Shown piece by piece: positions 1 to 7,754 of a DNA stretch of 20,735 nucleotides (its first letter is position 1; each line of letters starts with the position of its first letter). The position numbers and the translations under genes were made by a program. This DNA is from a virus, in IMG/VR virus record IMGVR_UViG_3300042350_003734, positions 1 to 20,735 of that record. One strand, 5' to 3'. The notes below the pieces were generated by a model that ran no database searches, had not been told where the DNA came from, and was given only the letters and a program-made list of their open reading frames with translations.

Positions 1-422
1 TACACGATCTCAAGCTTGTGCCCAGCGGTGGCAGGCGGGTAGACGTAGAACGTCTTCGGGCTGCGCTCGTCGAACATGAAGTGCTTGAGGCTCGTCGATG
101 ACGTCTCGGTATGCCAGTCGGGCAGCTGAGCATCAAGGATTTCCCGCTCCACCACGCGGACCGCACGACCCACTGCGTTGGCAGCAGATATGTTGCGGAC
201 TGCATCCAGGAAGCGGTTGCCATCCGTAGGGATGGACTGCTGAGACCCAGCAACCAGCGTCAGGACGAAGGTCGATGAGTAAATATCGGGGCGATGGATC
301 GCAAGCTCCCGGCGTCCATCATTCAAGTAGCGGAGCAGCTCGGCTTGCGCCCAACGGACGTTGGTTTGGTCCTGAAGGATGTCTCCAGCCCTGGTGAGGA
401 TTTCATTGGGTGTCTGTGCCAT
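1..422 (-). CDS. Phage head-tail adaptor-like protein (DUF6682-like), 3' end outside window
   Basis: The ATG at 422-420 opens a frame reading MAQTPNEILTRAGDILQD and staying open for about 140 codons to the left edge, so the C-terminus is missing. The start overlaps the last 20 nt of the 62-aa gene upstream. The opening pattern, a helix followed by a W-x-x-x-E-L-x-x-Y-L-N-D-G-x-R-E motif, resembles the DUF6682 family found just after capsid genes in podovirus-like phages. Proteins in this position are usually thought to join the portal to the tail. The position directly after major capsid fits that role. Family recall is from the residue pattern only, and function is inference. Confidence 0.7.
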   Translation of the reverse strand, partial: MAQTPNEILTRAGDILQDQTNVRWAQAELLRYLNDGRRELAIHRPDIYSSTFVLTLVAGSQQSIPTDGNRFLDAVRNISAANAVGRAVRVVEREILDAQLPDWHTETSSTSLKHFMFDERSPKTFYVYPPATAGHKLEIV

Positions 423-591
423 GTGGCTCTCCGGTCTTTGGGATGGCTGACCTTCTGCGACGAACAACCTTTGCGGGCTCAGGCTCAACCTTTGCGGGCT
501 TGGGCTCTTCGTAAATCTCGTAATCGCCAGAGTCCATCAGGACCTTGGCATACGCATAAACATTGCCGTTTCGTTTGTGTCGTAGAAGCAT
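403..591 (-). CDS. Small charged protein between major capsid and adaptor (62 aa)
   Basis: A 62-residue frame beginning MLLRHKRNGNVYAYAKVL. The C-terminal half is rich in Lys, Glu and Pro (EPKPAKVEPEPAKVVRRRR). I do not recognise a named family, although a small protein with an HK-x-x-x-G-x-V-Y start is common directly after major capsid genes in related phages. It lies between the capsid terminator and the adaptor gene and overlaps the latter by 20 nt. The ATG has no visible Shine-Dalgarno: the bases before it are TTTCTTCC, the T-tract of the terminator. Expression may therefore depend on readthrough or use a weak start. The coding call rests on position and length. Confidence 0.6.
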   Translation of the reverse strand: MLLRHKRNGNVYAYAKVLMDSGDYEIYEEPKPAKVEPEPAKVVRRRRSAIPKTGEPHGTDTQ

Positions 592-592
592 T

Positions 593-629
593 GGAAGAAA
601 GGGCGGACCGAGTTGCCCCAGCCCGCCCT
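593..629 (-). terminator. Intrinsic terminator after the major capsid gene
   Basis: On the minus strand AGGGCGG (629-623) pairs with CCGCCCT (606-600) around a 16-nt loop and is followed by TTTCTTCC. It starts 6 nt after the capsid stop codon. The stem is strong and the U-tract is interrupted, so partial termination is likely. A terminator just after the major capsid gene recalls T-phi of T7, which raises capsid expression relative to downstream genes. That functional parallel is inference. Confidence 0.65.
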
Positions 630-634
630 ACTCA

Positions 635-1618
635 TCAGGCGTAGAAGAAGCCTTCGACCAGAGCCTCGGGCTTGATCACCTTGTAGCCAAACACGTTCAA
701 GCCACGAACGATGTTTCCGAACGTGGACTGCGAACGCAGCGTTTCGACTTTGGTGATTTGCGAAGCAAAGGTGATGGCGTCGCGAGTACCTGCGTACACG
801 TAGGTGCCCTTGACGGTGCCAGCGCCAGCGTCACCAGACATACGGGTCGCGCCAGTTGCGGTGGGCAACAGGTTCGACACGTAGAGGGTGAAGCGGTCGA
901 TGGTGCCGAGGCGACCATTGCGCAGCGGGGTCTGGTTGTCGCCAGTGATCGAGGCGTCCTTCAGATCGGACTGCTTGATCATGGCTGCCATCCACGCAGG
1001 GATGACCATCCAGCGACCCATTTCAGGCACGTTCTGCTCGTCCAGGACCTGACCCATTTCCACGATCTTGTTGATGACCGTGGTCTTGGACAGCTGAACG
1101 CCGGTCAGACCACCAGTGGCGTTGCCGTCGCCGAGGTTGATGTTGGCGGACAGAACACCGGCAGATGCGCCTTGGTTGGCGGCAGCTGCAGCGTTCTTCA
1201 CGCCAGCCAACACATCGGTGTCCACGGAAATCTTCATCTGCTGAGCAGCGTCATTGGTGAAGATGTCCATGAGCTTGAGGTCAGCCTGCACCTCATCGAC
1301 GTCGTCCACGACGACCTGGAAGTACTTGCCCTGATCGATGTTCAGTTCGATCACGCTGTTGGTCGGGACCTGAGAAGACAGGGTCTGACCTTTGCTGTAC
1401 GAACTGATGGTGATCGAGGGGATCGTGCGAATCTCGACCTTGTCGCCTTGGTCTTTGATCTCGCCTTCCCAGTCGTTGTTGGTGATCTCGGAAAGAACGG
1501 TCGAGCTATAGAACTTGACCTGGAGCTTGCCGGACCAGATTTGCGGGATGAACTTCCCGGTGTAGCCGTCGGTGCCGGAACCGGCGCCGTAGTAGTTTCC
1601 AGAAACAGCGATGGACAT
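635..1618 (-). CDS. Major capsid protein
   Basis: 327 aa, the usual size for a podovirus HK97-fold coat protein. It has an N-terminal stretch with GYTGKFIPQIWSGKLQ, a central I-x-x-D-Q-G-K-Y-F-x-V-x-V-D-D-V-D region (about 92-110), an alanine-rich helix with V-D-T-D-V-L-A (about 130-145), and a C-terminal beta region ending NVFGYKVIKPEALVEGFFYA. These features are typical of phage coat proteins that oligomerise into the head shell. The start is set by AAGGAG six bases before the ATG. The scaffold gene is directly upstream and a terminator directly downstream, which is the expected arrangement for the most abundant virion protein. No alternative identity seems likely. Confidence 0.9.
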   Translation of the reverse strand: MSIAVSGNYYGAGSGTDGYTGKFIPQIWSGKLQVKFYSSTVLSEITNNDWEGEIKDQGDKVEIRTIPSITISSYSKGQTLSSQVPTNSVIELNIDQGKYFQVVVDDVDEVQADLKLMDIFTNDAAQQMKISVDTDVLAGVKNAAAAANQGASAGVLSANINLGDGNATGGLTGVQLSKTTVINKIVEMGQVLDEQNVPEMGRWMVIPAWMAAMIKQSDLKDASITGDNQTPLRNGRLGTIDRFTLYVSNLLPTATGATRMSGDAGAGTVKGTYVYAGTRDAITFASQITKVETLRSQSTFGNIVRGLNVFGYKVIKPEALVEGFFYA

Positions 1619-1692
1619 TTGAAACTCCTTGGTTGTATGTCCTCGCCGCCCCTCTGTTTGCTAAGCGTTCGCGTCAGACCGGATTGTCTGCT

Positions 1693-2643
1693 TCAACGAA
1701 AGCGCCCTTCAGATTGAGCGGCGAATATGTCGGATTCAATCCGAGCCGCTTCTGCCTCAGCGATCTTTCCACGCCTGACGTCGTCGTAGAAACGAGCGAC
1801 ATCCTCCGTGGTCCAGACCCTTTTTGCCGGTGCTGCTGCAGGTTGCGCTGCCCTCGTCGAGGACGGCACTACCTGATCAGCGCGGCTTGGCGGTCGCGAC
1901 TCAGTGCTTGGTTGTCTCGACTGCTCAAAGGAGTTGAAGAAGTTGGCGATGCGCCATGCATCGAGCTTTTCATAAGCGTCGTCAAAGAGTTCCTGCCTCG
2001 GGCGACCTGTATACGGGTCGAGCCCTGAGAGGTGGTTCAGGAAGTCCTGATCGGTATTCAGCTGTTCCCACTGCGGAGCGTCTCGGTTCAGTGATTCAAA
2101 GAACGCCTGACGTGCGACCCTGCGCTGCGCCTCCGTGACCTGTTCAAGCTGCTTCTTGACATCACCGTCTACGCCATTCGCGCTCTTTGCAGCGCGTTTG
2201 ACCATGTCGATGAACTCCGCTCCGTACTGCTCAACCTCTTCCGGCTTGATGCCGTCGTTGGTGGGCGCAGGCGTTTCGAGTGATGCGACCTTCTGCTCTG
2301 CAGTAGCCAGCTGATCACGCAGTTCGCGGATCGTCTGAGCCATGCGGGGCATCTCTTTCGCAAGACGACCCTCAGCCACTTTGGCGCGTTGCTTCCAGTG
2401 GTCAAGGTCGCCGCTCTCATCGGCGGATTTATCGGCAGGCGCCTGATCTGTTTTCGCGGGTTCCGCAGGCGGAGCGCTGTCGACAGGTTCAGTCGGTTTC
2501 GGATCAGTCGGTTCAGCAGGTGCTGGATCGACGGCTGGTGCTGGAGCCGGTGGTGTGGTGCCATCCGGAGTTCCATACGCTTGTTGGTACGCTTGTTCCG
2601 CAAGCTCGGCTTGCTTCTCAACTGCTCTTGGTAGTCGTGACAT
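1693..2643 (-). CDS. Capsid assembly scaffolding protein
   Basis: 316 aa. Residues about 24-65 are a Pro/Ala/Glu-rich low-complexity stretch with repeated P-A-P-A and D-P-K/E-P-T units. A probable coiled coil follows (about 80-125, QRAKVAEGRLAKEMPRMAQT). The rest is helical and charged, and the last 45 residues include a T-T-E-D-V-A-R-F-Y-D-D-V-R-R-G-K segment. An acidic, helical, low-complexity protein directly upstream of the capsid gene is the standard phage scaffold arrangement. Scaffolds direct procapsid assembly and are then released. The Shine-Dalgarno is GAGGAAATTTA before the ATG at 2643. The role rests on context and composition, since scaffolds share little sequence. Confidence 0.78.
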   Translation of the reverse strand: MSRLPRAVEKQAELAEQAYQQAYGTPDGTTPPAPAPAVDPAPAEPTDPKPTEPVDSAPPAEPAKTDQAPADKSADESGDLDHWKQRAKVAEGRLAKEMPRMAQTIRELRDQLATAEQKVASLETPAPTNDGIKPEEVEQYGAEFIDMVKRAAKSANGVDGDVKKQLEQVTEAQRRVARQAFFESLNRDAPQWEQLNTDQDFLNHLSGLDPYTGRPRQELFDDAYEKLDAWRIANFFNSFEQSRQPSTESRPPSRADQVVPSSTRAAQPAAAPAKRVWTTEDVARFYDDVRRGKIAEAEAARIESDIFAAQSEGRFR

Positions 2644-2728
2644 TAAATTTCCTCTGAGCCATGTCCTACGCGCAAGAGAGCCTCATCGGAGTCTCTGCCT
2701 ACGTGACCGGAGTTCAGGGCGGGTTGAT

Positions 2729-2744
2729 GCCGGGTTTCCCCGGC
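2729..2744 (-). other. Hairpin in the leader of the scaffold gene
   Basis: A perfect 6-bp GC stem, GCCGGG (2729-2734) and CCCGGC (2739-2744), closes a four-base loop. It lies in the 104-nt gap before the scaffold start. No T-tract follows on either strand, so it is not a classic terminator. It could stabilise or process the mRNA. Confidence 0.4.
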
Positions 2745-2747
2745 GGG

Positions 2748-2954
2748 TTACCTGTGTTCAGTCGAACACAGCTTTATCAGGTCGGAAAGCGCGAGGCAGT
2801 AGCCCTGCAGCTTGTGAGCCTGGACTGCGGCGGTTGCCGCCTCCAGGTCATCTCGCTTCGCTTCCCGCTCCTGAATGAGGTACTGCACGAAGTGTTGGAA
2901 GTCTGAGTCCCGTCTCAGGCGTTCAACGACTTCGCGCTGTTTTGGTGTGATCAC
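2748..2954 (-). CDS. Small helical virion-region protein (68 aa)
   Basis: Begins at a GTG (2954-2952) that overlaps the upstream stop as GTGA, so translation is probably coupled. The protein reads MITPKQREVVERLRRDSDFQ, then a long charged helix and a Cys-containing tail (GYCLALSDLIKLCS). Small helical proteins of this type (a helix, then E-R-E-A-K-x-D-D-L-E) commonly sit between portal and scaffold genes in podovirus-like phages and have no assigned function. I see no catalytic or metal-binding motif. The role is unknown. Confidence 0.72.
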   Translation of the reverse strand: MITPKQREVVERLRRDSDFQHFVQYLIQEREAKRDDLEAATAAVQAHKLQGYCLALSDLIKLCSTEHR

Positions 2955-3271
2955 TTCTTGAATGAGGCGCGCTGCCAGGACATCTTGTCCCAGTGTTGCG
3001 GCATCGGCTGGACCATCCCGCCGTTAGCCATACCGGCGCTATAGCCGGGGCGCTTTCTCATTTCGTCAAGCTGCTCGTCAGTGAACTGGTTGAGCGGAAC
3101 CTCTGGACCGGGGGCTGTCATGTTGCTTTCCGGCGTCTTCTTCATGTTCCCAGCCAAGACATCGCGCAGCAGTTCATCCTGCTTTTCCATGCGCTTTTGA
3201 CTGTCCTGGTAGCGCTTCGCTGCCAGTGCGCCCTGACCTGCGCCAGAGACGAATGATGCAAACTTTCCCAT
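2951..3271 (-). CDS. Small virion-region protein between portal and scaffold (106 aa)
   Basis: 106 aa with AGGAGATCAC before the ATG at 3271. The N-terminus MGKFASFVSGAGQGALAAKR is a small-residue-rich hydrophobic helix. A charged helix follows (Q-K-R-M-E-K-Q-D-E-L-L-R-D-V-L), and then a Gly/Met/Pro-rich tail (GYSAGMANGGMVQPMPQHW). The G-x-x-x-G-rich start and the G-M-A-N-G-G tail recall small minor virion or ejection proteins, but I cannot name a family. It lies 8 nt downstream of the portal gene and is coupled to the 68-aa gene. Confidence 0.72.
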   Translation of the reverse strand: MGKFASFVSGAGQGALAAKRYQDSQKRMEKQDELLRDVLAGNMKKTPESNMTAPGPEVPLNQFTDEQLDEMRKRPGYSAGMANGGMVQPMPQHWDKMSWQRASFKK

Positions 3272-3279
3272 GTGATCTC

Positions 3280-5220
3280 CTATTGCAGCATCGGAGGCTG
3301 CGGTTGTTGGGGCGGCTGCGGCTGAGCTTGTTCGGCTGCAGCTGCGGTAGCCTCCTGCTGCGCGCGCTGAGCCATCAGAATCTCATCAGGCTTCGGCACG
3401 ATCTTGTCGACATCGATGTTCAAGGACTTGGCGGTCTCGCGCAGAAGCTCTGCACGACCAGCGGGTCCGATGATCTGCATGTCGAATGGGTTGGCAGTCA
3501 GCTGCATGAACTCATTGCGGCGCTGCTGTTGGGTCTCCTTGAGGAGGGTCCCGACGATCCCGGAGGCGACGATCTGCATGTCGCCCTTGATGCTGACATC
3601 GTCGTCATAGATCATCAAGTGGTCGTAGAAGCGAGTGAGCATTTCGGACGTTGCTTTGTCCAGGCTCAGGATCGCTTGCTTGATGCCCTTGGCTGCGTTC
3701 TCCATCAGCATGCTCAAGCCGCTTGCGGTGCGTCCAGCGCCACTGACGTTGCTGCTGCCGTAGACGTAGTTCGGCACCCCGGTGACCTCATCAGCCACCT
3801 TCTGGAAGTACTGAAGGACGTTCATCAGCGTCTCAGCGTTCATGTTGGGCTGGAAGAAGCGAACAGCGGGTTGTCCGCCGCCAGTGCGGTCAGACGTCGT
3901 CTGCCAAATCTTCCAGGGGTACATCGAGGTCAGGTTCTCGCCATCAGGCAAGCGGTCAACGCTGACCTCCACCTGGGGACCTGACGCGATGCCCATGTTG
4001 TTCGACAAGGCGCGAGCGGCACCGTTGCAGATAACCTGGGTGTCTCGCATGATCTCTGGCAGAGCCATGCCCCAGAACGCACCAGGGATGTTCTCCCAGG
4101 CTGCTTTGCTGTACGGACGACGCCCAAGCGGATCAGGGTTCTTGATCGCCTTGATCGTGTGCGCGCCGACCTTCCAGCAGTTGACCTCGTACTCAACGTG
4201 ATCCTCAACGTCCTTCATGCCCCACTCGCGGAGCATGTAGCCCGAAGCGGAGCCCCAGAACTCGACGGCTTCGATGATCTCAGTGCCGATCAGCGTGTTG
4301 TTCCTGCCCTCAAGCAGGTGGCGCTCAGAGTCGCCCTGCTCCATGTTGCGCAGACCGCCACGCCCGTACTGCTCAAGCGCTGCGCGGATAGCGTCGTCGT
4401 TGTACCCAGGAACGCCGATCAGTTTGGACAGCGATGCCCGCGTCAATTGGTGGCGCTGGATGAAGTAGCCGTCCTGCGGCGTCACCGCGTTGGGAGAAGG
4501 GAAGCAGTCATAGGGTGACACACGCTCGAACGACTCGCTGATGTCCTCAAAGACCTCCGGCTTCCAGCCTTTGGTCCAGCGCATCTGACGTCGTTGCTTG
4601 ATGACCGGACCCTTGATTACGCATGACGGGAAGGTCACAAAGTCATAGATGACTTCCGACATCGTCTCCGACCAGCGCGCGTCAGTGAGCTTGTCCAGCA
4701 TGCGACGCTCCATGTTCATGGCGGCGTTCTTGGCAAGCTCGTTCATGCGCTTGGTGACCGTGTCGTACAACTCCTTCATCCGAGCATTGATTGCTCGCGG
4801 GTCAATCGCCATGCCTTGCTGGGACACGGCGTCAGCTTCCATGACGACGGTCTCGATGATTCCCTCGCGCATTTCGCTGGGCAGCGAAGGCTCAGCAGTG
4901 GGCTGCAGGCTCCAGCTTGATCCGGTGCCCGACAACAGCACGTCTTTAATCCATGACTCGGCTGCGCGGCACTTGATGTCCGTGAGCATCATGTAGATGT
5001 CTGAGCCACCAGTCTGGCGAATCAGTGCGAGCTTGTCGGGGTCATACTCACCACGGCGCTGGCGCTCGCAGCGAAGCAGGCGCTCGGTGATGTCAGCTTT
5101 GGCAGACTTGGCTTCGGTGTAGCAGCGGTCGATGTAGGCGCTCAGGGAGAGAACAGCAGGTTCCTCCTTGATCTGCTCCTTCTCGACGTCGCGCCGCAAC
5201 CTCAGTGATTCAAGTGCCAT
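3280..5220 (-). CDS. Portal protein (head-tail connector)
   Basis: 646 aa, matching the usual length of podovirus portal proteins, which form the dodecameric ring where DNA enters the head and the tail attaches. Visible features are an N-terminal helical region, a G-G-S-D-I-Y-M-M-L-T-D-I-K-C-R-A-A segment near residue 70, S-P-Y-D-C-F-P-S-P-N-A and a conserved central W-x-x-I-P-G-A-F-W-G-M-A-L-P-E-I-M-R-D-T-Q block (about 376-396). After these come V-P-N-Y-V-Y-G-S-S-N with A-G-R-T-A-S-G-L-S-M-L (about 498-522), typical of the portal stem helix region. The C-terminus is a Gln/Pro tail (QPQPPQQPQPPMLQ). AAGGAATCGAC precedes the ATG. The large terminase is 9 nt upstream, the normal neighbour. Confidence 0.9.
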   Translation of the reverse strand: MALESLRLRRDVEKEQIKEEPAVLSLSAYIDRCYTEAKSAKADITERLLRCERQRRGEYDPDKLALIRQTGGSDIYMMLTDIKCRAAESWIKDVLLSGTGSSWSLQPTAEPSLPSEMREGIIETVVMEADAVSQQGMAIDPRAINARMKELYDTVTKRMNELAKNAAMNMERRMLDKLTDARWSETMSEVIYDFVTFPSCVIKGPVIKQRRQMRWTKGWKPEVFEDISESFERVSPYDCFPSPNAVTPQDGYFIQRHQLTRASLSKLIGVPGYNDDAIRAALEQYGRGGLRNMEQGDSERHLLEGRNNTLIGTEIIEAVEFWGSASGYMLREWGMKDVEDHVEYEVNCWKVGAHTIKAIKNPDPLGRRPYSKAAWENIPGAFWGMALPEIMRDTQVICNGAARALSNNMGIASGPQVEVSVDRLPDGENLTSMYPWKIWQTTSDRTGGGQPAVRFFQPNMNAETLMNVLQYFQKVADEVTGVPNYVYGSSNVSGAGRTASGLSMLMENAAKGIKQAILSLDKATSEMLTRFYDHLMIYDDDVSIKGDMQIVASGIVGTLLKETQQQRRNEFMQLTANPFDMQIIGPAGRAELLRETAKSLNIDVDKIVPKPDEILMAQRAQQEATAAAAEQAQPQPPQQPQPPMLQ

Positions 5221-5229
5221 GTCGATTCC

Positions 5230-6675
5230 TTAGACCCAACCGGCAGCTACCGGGTGGTTGTGTACTGTTTTTGAGCGAATAGGGTTCATCTCGGACCTCA
5301 TCTGGAGACACCCGTACTGAAGGGCGTCGTGTATGTGTGAAAACTTGTCCTTCACCGGACGGTCTTTGAACCGCGCAGAGCCAGAGACTCGAAGTCGCTC
5401 GTAGCGGTAGCCGCCGTTGAACCCTTTCCTCAGCATCTTGCAAGAGGGGTCTAGGACAAACCCAGGCTCTCCGCCGGACATCCGCTGCAGGAAGTAAGCA
5501 ACGGACTCGCGTCGAGCCACAAATTCATTGGTCGGAGCAGGCTCACAAAGGATGCCAAGCTCCATCAGTTCCTGCATGCAGGTCTTCTCATCGGTCTGGC
5601 TGCGCATGTTCCCAGCGGGGTCGCCAACAGCCTCGACGCGATGCTTCGAGTACTCGCCTCTGATCACCGGGCGGACAACCTCGGAGTAGAACTGCCGGAT
5701 GCCCATGTCCTCGGAGACCAACTCCTTGAGGACCAACAGCTGTCCGCGACTGTTCATCTGCAGGAAAGCGCAGGCTGGGGTCAGACCAAAGTCAAACGAC
5801 AGCAAGATTGGCATCCCTTGGATCGGCGTGATCGCCATCTCCGACAGATGCACTCTTTCGTTCCACTCCGGATAGACAGGCTTGCCATCCATCGTGGTGC
5901 CGTACTGCCCCAGCAGGAACACCCTGATCCAGTCTTCGGTCTTGCCGTACAGCTGGTTCAGGTAGTACTGATACCCGAGGCTGTGGTTCTGGATGTTCTC
6001 AGCCTGCGGGTTCGGCACGTACTGTTGGTACGTGGGCGACTTGGGGTCCATGTCCTGGATCAAGCCACCTGGCTGCTTGAAGAACCGGAAGATTTCCGGG
6101 CGCTCTTCTTCAGCCAGCTTGTACCACCAGGAGTCATCGTCAGGCGGGTTGGTGTCCATGATCACACCAGTCCAGCTGGGACCGCCGTTGCGCTTGGAGG
6201 GGAAGCGACCGACACGCTGAGTCAGCATGTCCAGAACCGCCTTCTCCATCTCGCTGGCTTCGTTCATCCAGCCGCCGGTCAACTCCAAGGACCTCAGCTT
6301 GCCGACATCATCAGGGCGATCCAACGCCATGAAGATGACCTCAAGCTCAAGTCCCGTTCCATCCCCGATGTCGGAGATGTTGATGTTCGACGTGATGGGC
6401 GTGTCCCACTTCATCGTCGCCAAGTCCTGATACCAGTCCATCCACGTCTTGATCGTGGTCGACTTCAGTTCAGGGTATGTGTTTCTGCAGATCGCCCAGC
6501 GTGATCGCCTCACGCCATCAGGTCCAGGCATTTGCTCCAAGGCTCGGGACAGGACCTCGAAGCAGCATGCGGTCGACTTGCCTGATCCGACAGGACCCAT
6601 CAGACCGCGCACGAACGAGTTGTCTTGATGGAAGGCTTCAGTTATCGGACCAGGGGCTTGGTAGTTGACGTTCAT
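5230..6675 (-). CDS. Terminase large subunit
   Basis: 481 aa two-domain DNA-packaging motor. The ATPase domain has Walker A GPVGSGKS at 27-34 and a Walker B-like LTGGWMNEASE with Glu139. A motif III-like V-I-M-D-T-N-P-P-D-D follows at 171-180. The RNase H-like nuclease domain has the expected acidic residues: Asp295 in LLSFDFG, Asp352 in AVGDPAGNMRS and Asp450 in HIHDALQYG. The start has AAAGGT upstream. The first 38 nt overlap the end of a small upstream frame, suggesting coupled translation. It sits before the portal gene as expected. Unusually, the small subunit is about 2.7 kb upstream, separated by the lysis genes. Confidence 0.93.
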   Translation of the reverse strand: MNVNYQAPGPITEAFHQDNSFVRGLMGPVGSGKSTACCFEVLSRALEQMPGPDGVRRSRWAICRNTYPELKSTTIKTWMDWYQDLATMKWDTPITSNINISDIGDGTGLELEVIFMALDRPDDVGKLRSLELTGGWMNEASEMEKAVLDMLTQRVGRFPSKRNGGPSWTGVIMDTNPPDDDSWWYKLAEEERPEIFRFFKQPGGLIQDMDPKSPTYQQYVPNPQAENIQNHSLGYQYYLNQLYGKTEDWIRVFLLGQYGTTMDGKPVYPEWNERVHLSEMAITPIQGMPILLSFDFGLTPACAFLQMNSRGQLLVLKELVSEDMGIRQFYSEVVRPVIRGEYSKHRVEAVGDPAGNMRSQTDEKTCMQELMELGILCEPAPTNEFVARRESVAYFLQRMSGGEPGFVLDPSCKMLRKGFNGGYRYERLRVSGSARFKDRPVKDKFSHIHDALQYGCLQMRSEMNPIRSKTVHNHPVAAGWV

Positions 6676-6913
6676 CAGGTGGTATTACCTTTGGCGGTTT
6701 TCGTTTGATCCGCTCAAGTTGTTGTGCAGCCCGCATCTGAGCGCAGGCTTGAGTGATCCACTCGAAGATGTTCCCGTCGGTCTTGGGGTCGTAGACCGGG
6801 TGCTTCGGGGTTACATCAACTGGACCTCGGCGGACCTGCGTTTCACCAGACCGGGGAGAACCTTCCCGCCGCCACGAGTCCAGAGCATCAGCTGTTCCTT
6901 CGCCCCTTCCCAA
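6638..6913 (-). CDS. Small coding segment between lysozyme and large terminase, start unclear
   Basis: After the lysozyme stop, a different frame reads VDVTPKHPVYDPKTDGNIFE and ends inside the terminase start region. Its codons carry a strongly GC-rich third position in this stretch, as real genes here do, so it looks translated. No ATG or GTG lies at the expected place. The nearest in-frame candidate is a TTG at 6913-6911 inside lysozyme, which lacks a well-spaced ribosome site, and an ATG lies at 7033. About 60 residues downstream of 6823 look genuine. The left coordinate is firm and the right one is a guess. The function is not recognised. Confidence 0.42.
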   Translation of the reverse strand: MGRGEGTADALDSWRREGSPRSGETQVRRGPVDVTPKHPVYDPKTDGNIFEWITQACAQMRAAQQLERIKRKPPKVIPPDERQLPSPWSDN

Positions 6914-7260
6914 TCCTTTGCGATGATCTTTCGCTTCAGGGTGGACGTCTGCAGCCTCCCGACGCCCAGGTTGTAGGCGAAGTCCACTATCGCTGCCAGA
7001 CGACCCGGCTTTTCTTGCAGCAGATTTGGGCATTGACGGAGGACTCCAGGAAGGTATGTGTGATTCAGTTCGAACAGCAACAGCTGTTCAGCGCGCTCCT
7101 TGCTCATTGGCGGGTGCGTGAGTTCGACCTTGTTGCCGTTCTCGTAGTACGTGCTGCCGTACCCGATGGTTGCGACACCAGCTGGGCACAAGTACGGCTT
7201 TGACCGGAACCCCTCAAACAACTTGCAGAGGTCGGCAGCGATTTGCACTGCCTCCTGCAT
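6811..7260 (-). CDS. Endolysin, T4-type lysozyme (GH24)
   Basis: 149 aa, the normal length for GH24 lysozymes, which cleave the MurNAc-GlcNAc bond of peptidoglycan at lysis. The active-site segment is L-F-E-G-F-R-S-K-P-Y-L-C-P-A-G-V-A-T-I-G-Y-G. Glu16 is the catalytic acid, Thr31 fits the conserved threonine, and the usual aspartate is Cys25. The 9- and 6-residue spacings equal Glu11, Asp20 and Thr26 of T4 lysozyme. Further family signatures are FAYNLGVGRLQTSTL (about 93-107) and LPGLVKRR near the end. No signal peptide or SAR helix is visible, so holin-dependent export is expected. The ATG overlaps the holin stop as TGATG and has GAGGAC upstream. Confidence 0.92.
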   Translation of the reverse strand: MQEAVQIAADLCKLFEGFRSKPYLCPAGVATIGYGSTYYENGNKVELTHPPMSKERAEQLLLFELNHTYLPGVLRQCPNLLQEKPGRLAAIVDFAYNLGVGRLQTSTLKRKIIAKDWEGAKEQLMLWTRGGGKVLPGLVKRRSAEVQLM

Positions 7261-7754
7261 CAGAGTCCTCGCTTGGCAAGGGTCCGGTCAAGGAACCAGT
7301 AGTTGATGGTCCCGGAGATCAGGGCGCTCATGTCGGCGGTCATCATGGTCTTGAACACCGCATCAGGAGGTGCGCCGTTGATCCAGGCGTTCCAGGCAAA
7401 CCAGACGTGGATGAACGACCAGATGAACAGCACCCAGTACGTGACTACAGGGCGGACGCTGGCAGACAGAGAAGCCACCCAGCCACCAGCTGCCTTGACC
7501 ATCTCGGTCTGCTGGTTGATCGCCGCATTGAACGCAGCCATCGCGCCTACGTCCACAGCTGCTTCGCGCTGGGCTCCGATCTCGGCAAGCTTCTGCGCGC
7601 CTCTCTGGGCTTCCAGGTCGCACTGGCGCTGGAACATCAGCAGTTCATGGGCGCGCTCGTTCTTCTTGTCCAGCCACTTCAAGACTTCAGGGGCGAGGCG
7701 GAAGATGCCGCCAAAGATCGACCCCAACAAACCACCACTCAGCAGATCAAGCAT
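7260..7754 (-). CDS. Holin of the 3TM (gene-transfer-agent) type
   Basis: 164 aa from the ATG at 7754, chosen because GGAGGAC lies just upstream. A longer frame from 7811 would overlap the preceding gene heavily. The protein begins MLDLLSGGLLGSIFGGIFRL, followed by a charged amphipathic stretch (residues about 30-75). Two hydrophobic segments then appear, TYWVLFIWSFIHVWFAW near 110-126 and a C-terminal one containing SGTINYWFLDRTLAKRGL. The ending W-F-L-D-R-T-L-x-K and overall layout match the Pfam family for 3TM holins of phages and gene transfer agents. Holins form lethal inner-membrane lesions that release endolysin. It directly precedes lysozyme. Assignment is by pattern recall. Confidence 0.82.
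   Translation of the reverse strand: MLDLLSGGLLGSIFGGIFRLAPEVLKWLDKKNERAHELLMFQRQCDLEAQRGAQKLAEIGAQREAAVDVGAMAAFNAAINQQTEMVKAAGGWVASLSASVRPVVTYWVLFIWSFIHVWFAWNAWINGAPPDAVFKTMMTADMSALISGTINYWFLDRTLAKRGL

Noticed and set aside
563-1717. 384-codon open frame on the plus strand across the capsid gene
   Set aside because: It is antisense to the clear capsid gene, has His/Asp/Val-biased composition typical of a shadow frame and has no ribosome site or neighbours on that strand.
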